Shown one piece after another: positions 12,753-12,951 of a stretch of 12,951 nucleotides of DNA. The DNA is taken from the NCBI GenBank assembly GCA_948472605.1, contig CAOKUH010000040.1, positions 1-12,951 of the forward strand, written 5' to 3'. The position numbers and the translations under genes were made by a program. This stretch comes from an uncultured Mycoplasmatota bacterium. Lineage in GTDB: Bacteria > Bacillota_I > Bacilli_A > RF39 > UBA660. Each line of letters opens with the position of its first letter. Position 1 is the stretch's first letter. Under the pieces are notes generated by a model. That model ran no database searches, was not told the DNA's origin, and worked only from the letters and a program-made list of their open reading frames with translations.

Positions 12753-12951
12753 ATGGAAATTAAGAAGAAAGTATATTTAGGTATAGGAGTAATAGCATTA
12801 GTAGTTATATTAATAGGAACCAGTTTTGCGTTATGGAATATAAATATAGCCCAAGAAGGAATAAATAAGTTAAATACAGATTGTTTTAAGATAGAGTTTA
12901 CAGATAAAAATCCAATCAGTTTAAGTAATGCTTATCCAATAGAAGATGAGC
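12753..12951 (+). CDS. Exported/surface protein, N-terminal fragment (3' end outside window)
   Basis: Sixty-six codons are visible and the frame runs off the window edge. The N-terminus is basic (MEIKKK), followed by one hydrophobic segment (about residues 7-27, ending GTSFALW). This resembles the SipW-dependent or TasA/camelysin-type signal with its T-S-F-A pattern. The mature part begins with polar sequence NINIAQEGINKLNTDCFKI followed by an acidic stretch (EFTDKNPISLSNAYPIEDE). I associate this start with large surface proteins of uncultured gut Firmicutes, from memory and not a search. TGGAGT at 12741-12746 is the ribosome binding site. It has its own promoter and a structured leader. Confidence 0.75.
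   Translation, partial: MEIKKKVYLGIGVIALVVILIGTSFALWNINIAQEGINKLNTDCFKIEFTDKNPISLSNAYPIEDE

Noticed and set aside
1..12951. Mobile elements, CRISPR arrays, tRNA or rRNA genes
   Set aside because: I found no transposase or integrase motifs, no spaced direct repeats, and no cloverleaf or rRNA sequence on either strand.

Overview
The window comes from a very AT-rich, low-GC Gram-positive chromosome. Gene content and order point to the Bacilli side of the Firmicutes, probably an uncultured gut-type or Mollicutes-like lineage. Evidence for this is the Bacillus-like block spoVB - comN - rel - dtd, the nusB - xseA - xseB - (proS) - spoIVB order, a eukaryote/archaea-type (type 3) prolyl-tRNA synthetase, and surface-protein fragments of a kind I associate with uncultured gut Firmicutes. 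The species cannot be named from this sequence alone.

Layout, left to right. (1) 1-632: the 3' end of a large secreted or surface protein, closed by a terminator. (2) 678-4157: one operon with an extended -10 promoter, nusB - xseA - xseB - proS, tightly packed (0 to 16 nt between genes) and ended by a clear terminator. (3) 4169-5019: a single-gene unit for an unrecognised two-TM coiled-coil protein, with its own promoter and a perfect 10-bp terminator stem. (4) about 5017-6052: a SpoIVB-type PDZ/serine peptidase with a complete catalytic triad, possibly behind a sigma-G-like promoter. (5) 6069-8297: a two-gene unit encoding a multi-TM GT-C/PTPS-related protein and a small one-TM protein. Its terminator lies across the overlapping 3' ends of the next, convergent gene. 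(6) 9582-8270 on the minus strand: a SpoVB/MOP-family flippase with a GTG start. (7) 9580-12597: a divergent operon comN - rel - dtd with ATGA and TAATG stop-start overlaps. (8) 12600-12951: a promoter, a roughly 110-nt structured leader and the first 66 codons of another exported protein.

Most of the window is core housekeeping: transcription antitermination, exonuclease VII, tRNA charging and proofreading, and the stringent response. It also holds two sporulation-family proteins and envelope functions. Surface-protein genes lie at both ends.

The strongest unusual signal is in Rel. Its ppGpp hydrolase (HD) domain has lost key acidic residues: the HD dyad is HE and the following ED pair is NN. 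Its synthetase domain keeps the catalytic residues and the RxKD motif typical of bifunctional Rel. Other points of note are the sigma-G-like promoter at spoIVB, terminators embedded in coding ends, and a recurrent GGTGAT-type Shine-Dalgarno that creates false GTG starts. I found no mobile element, CRISPR array, tRNA or rRNA.
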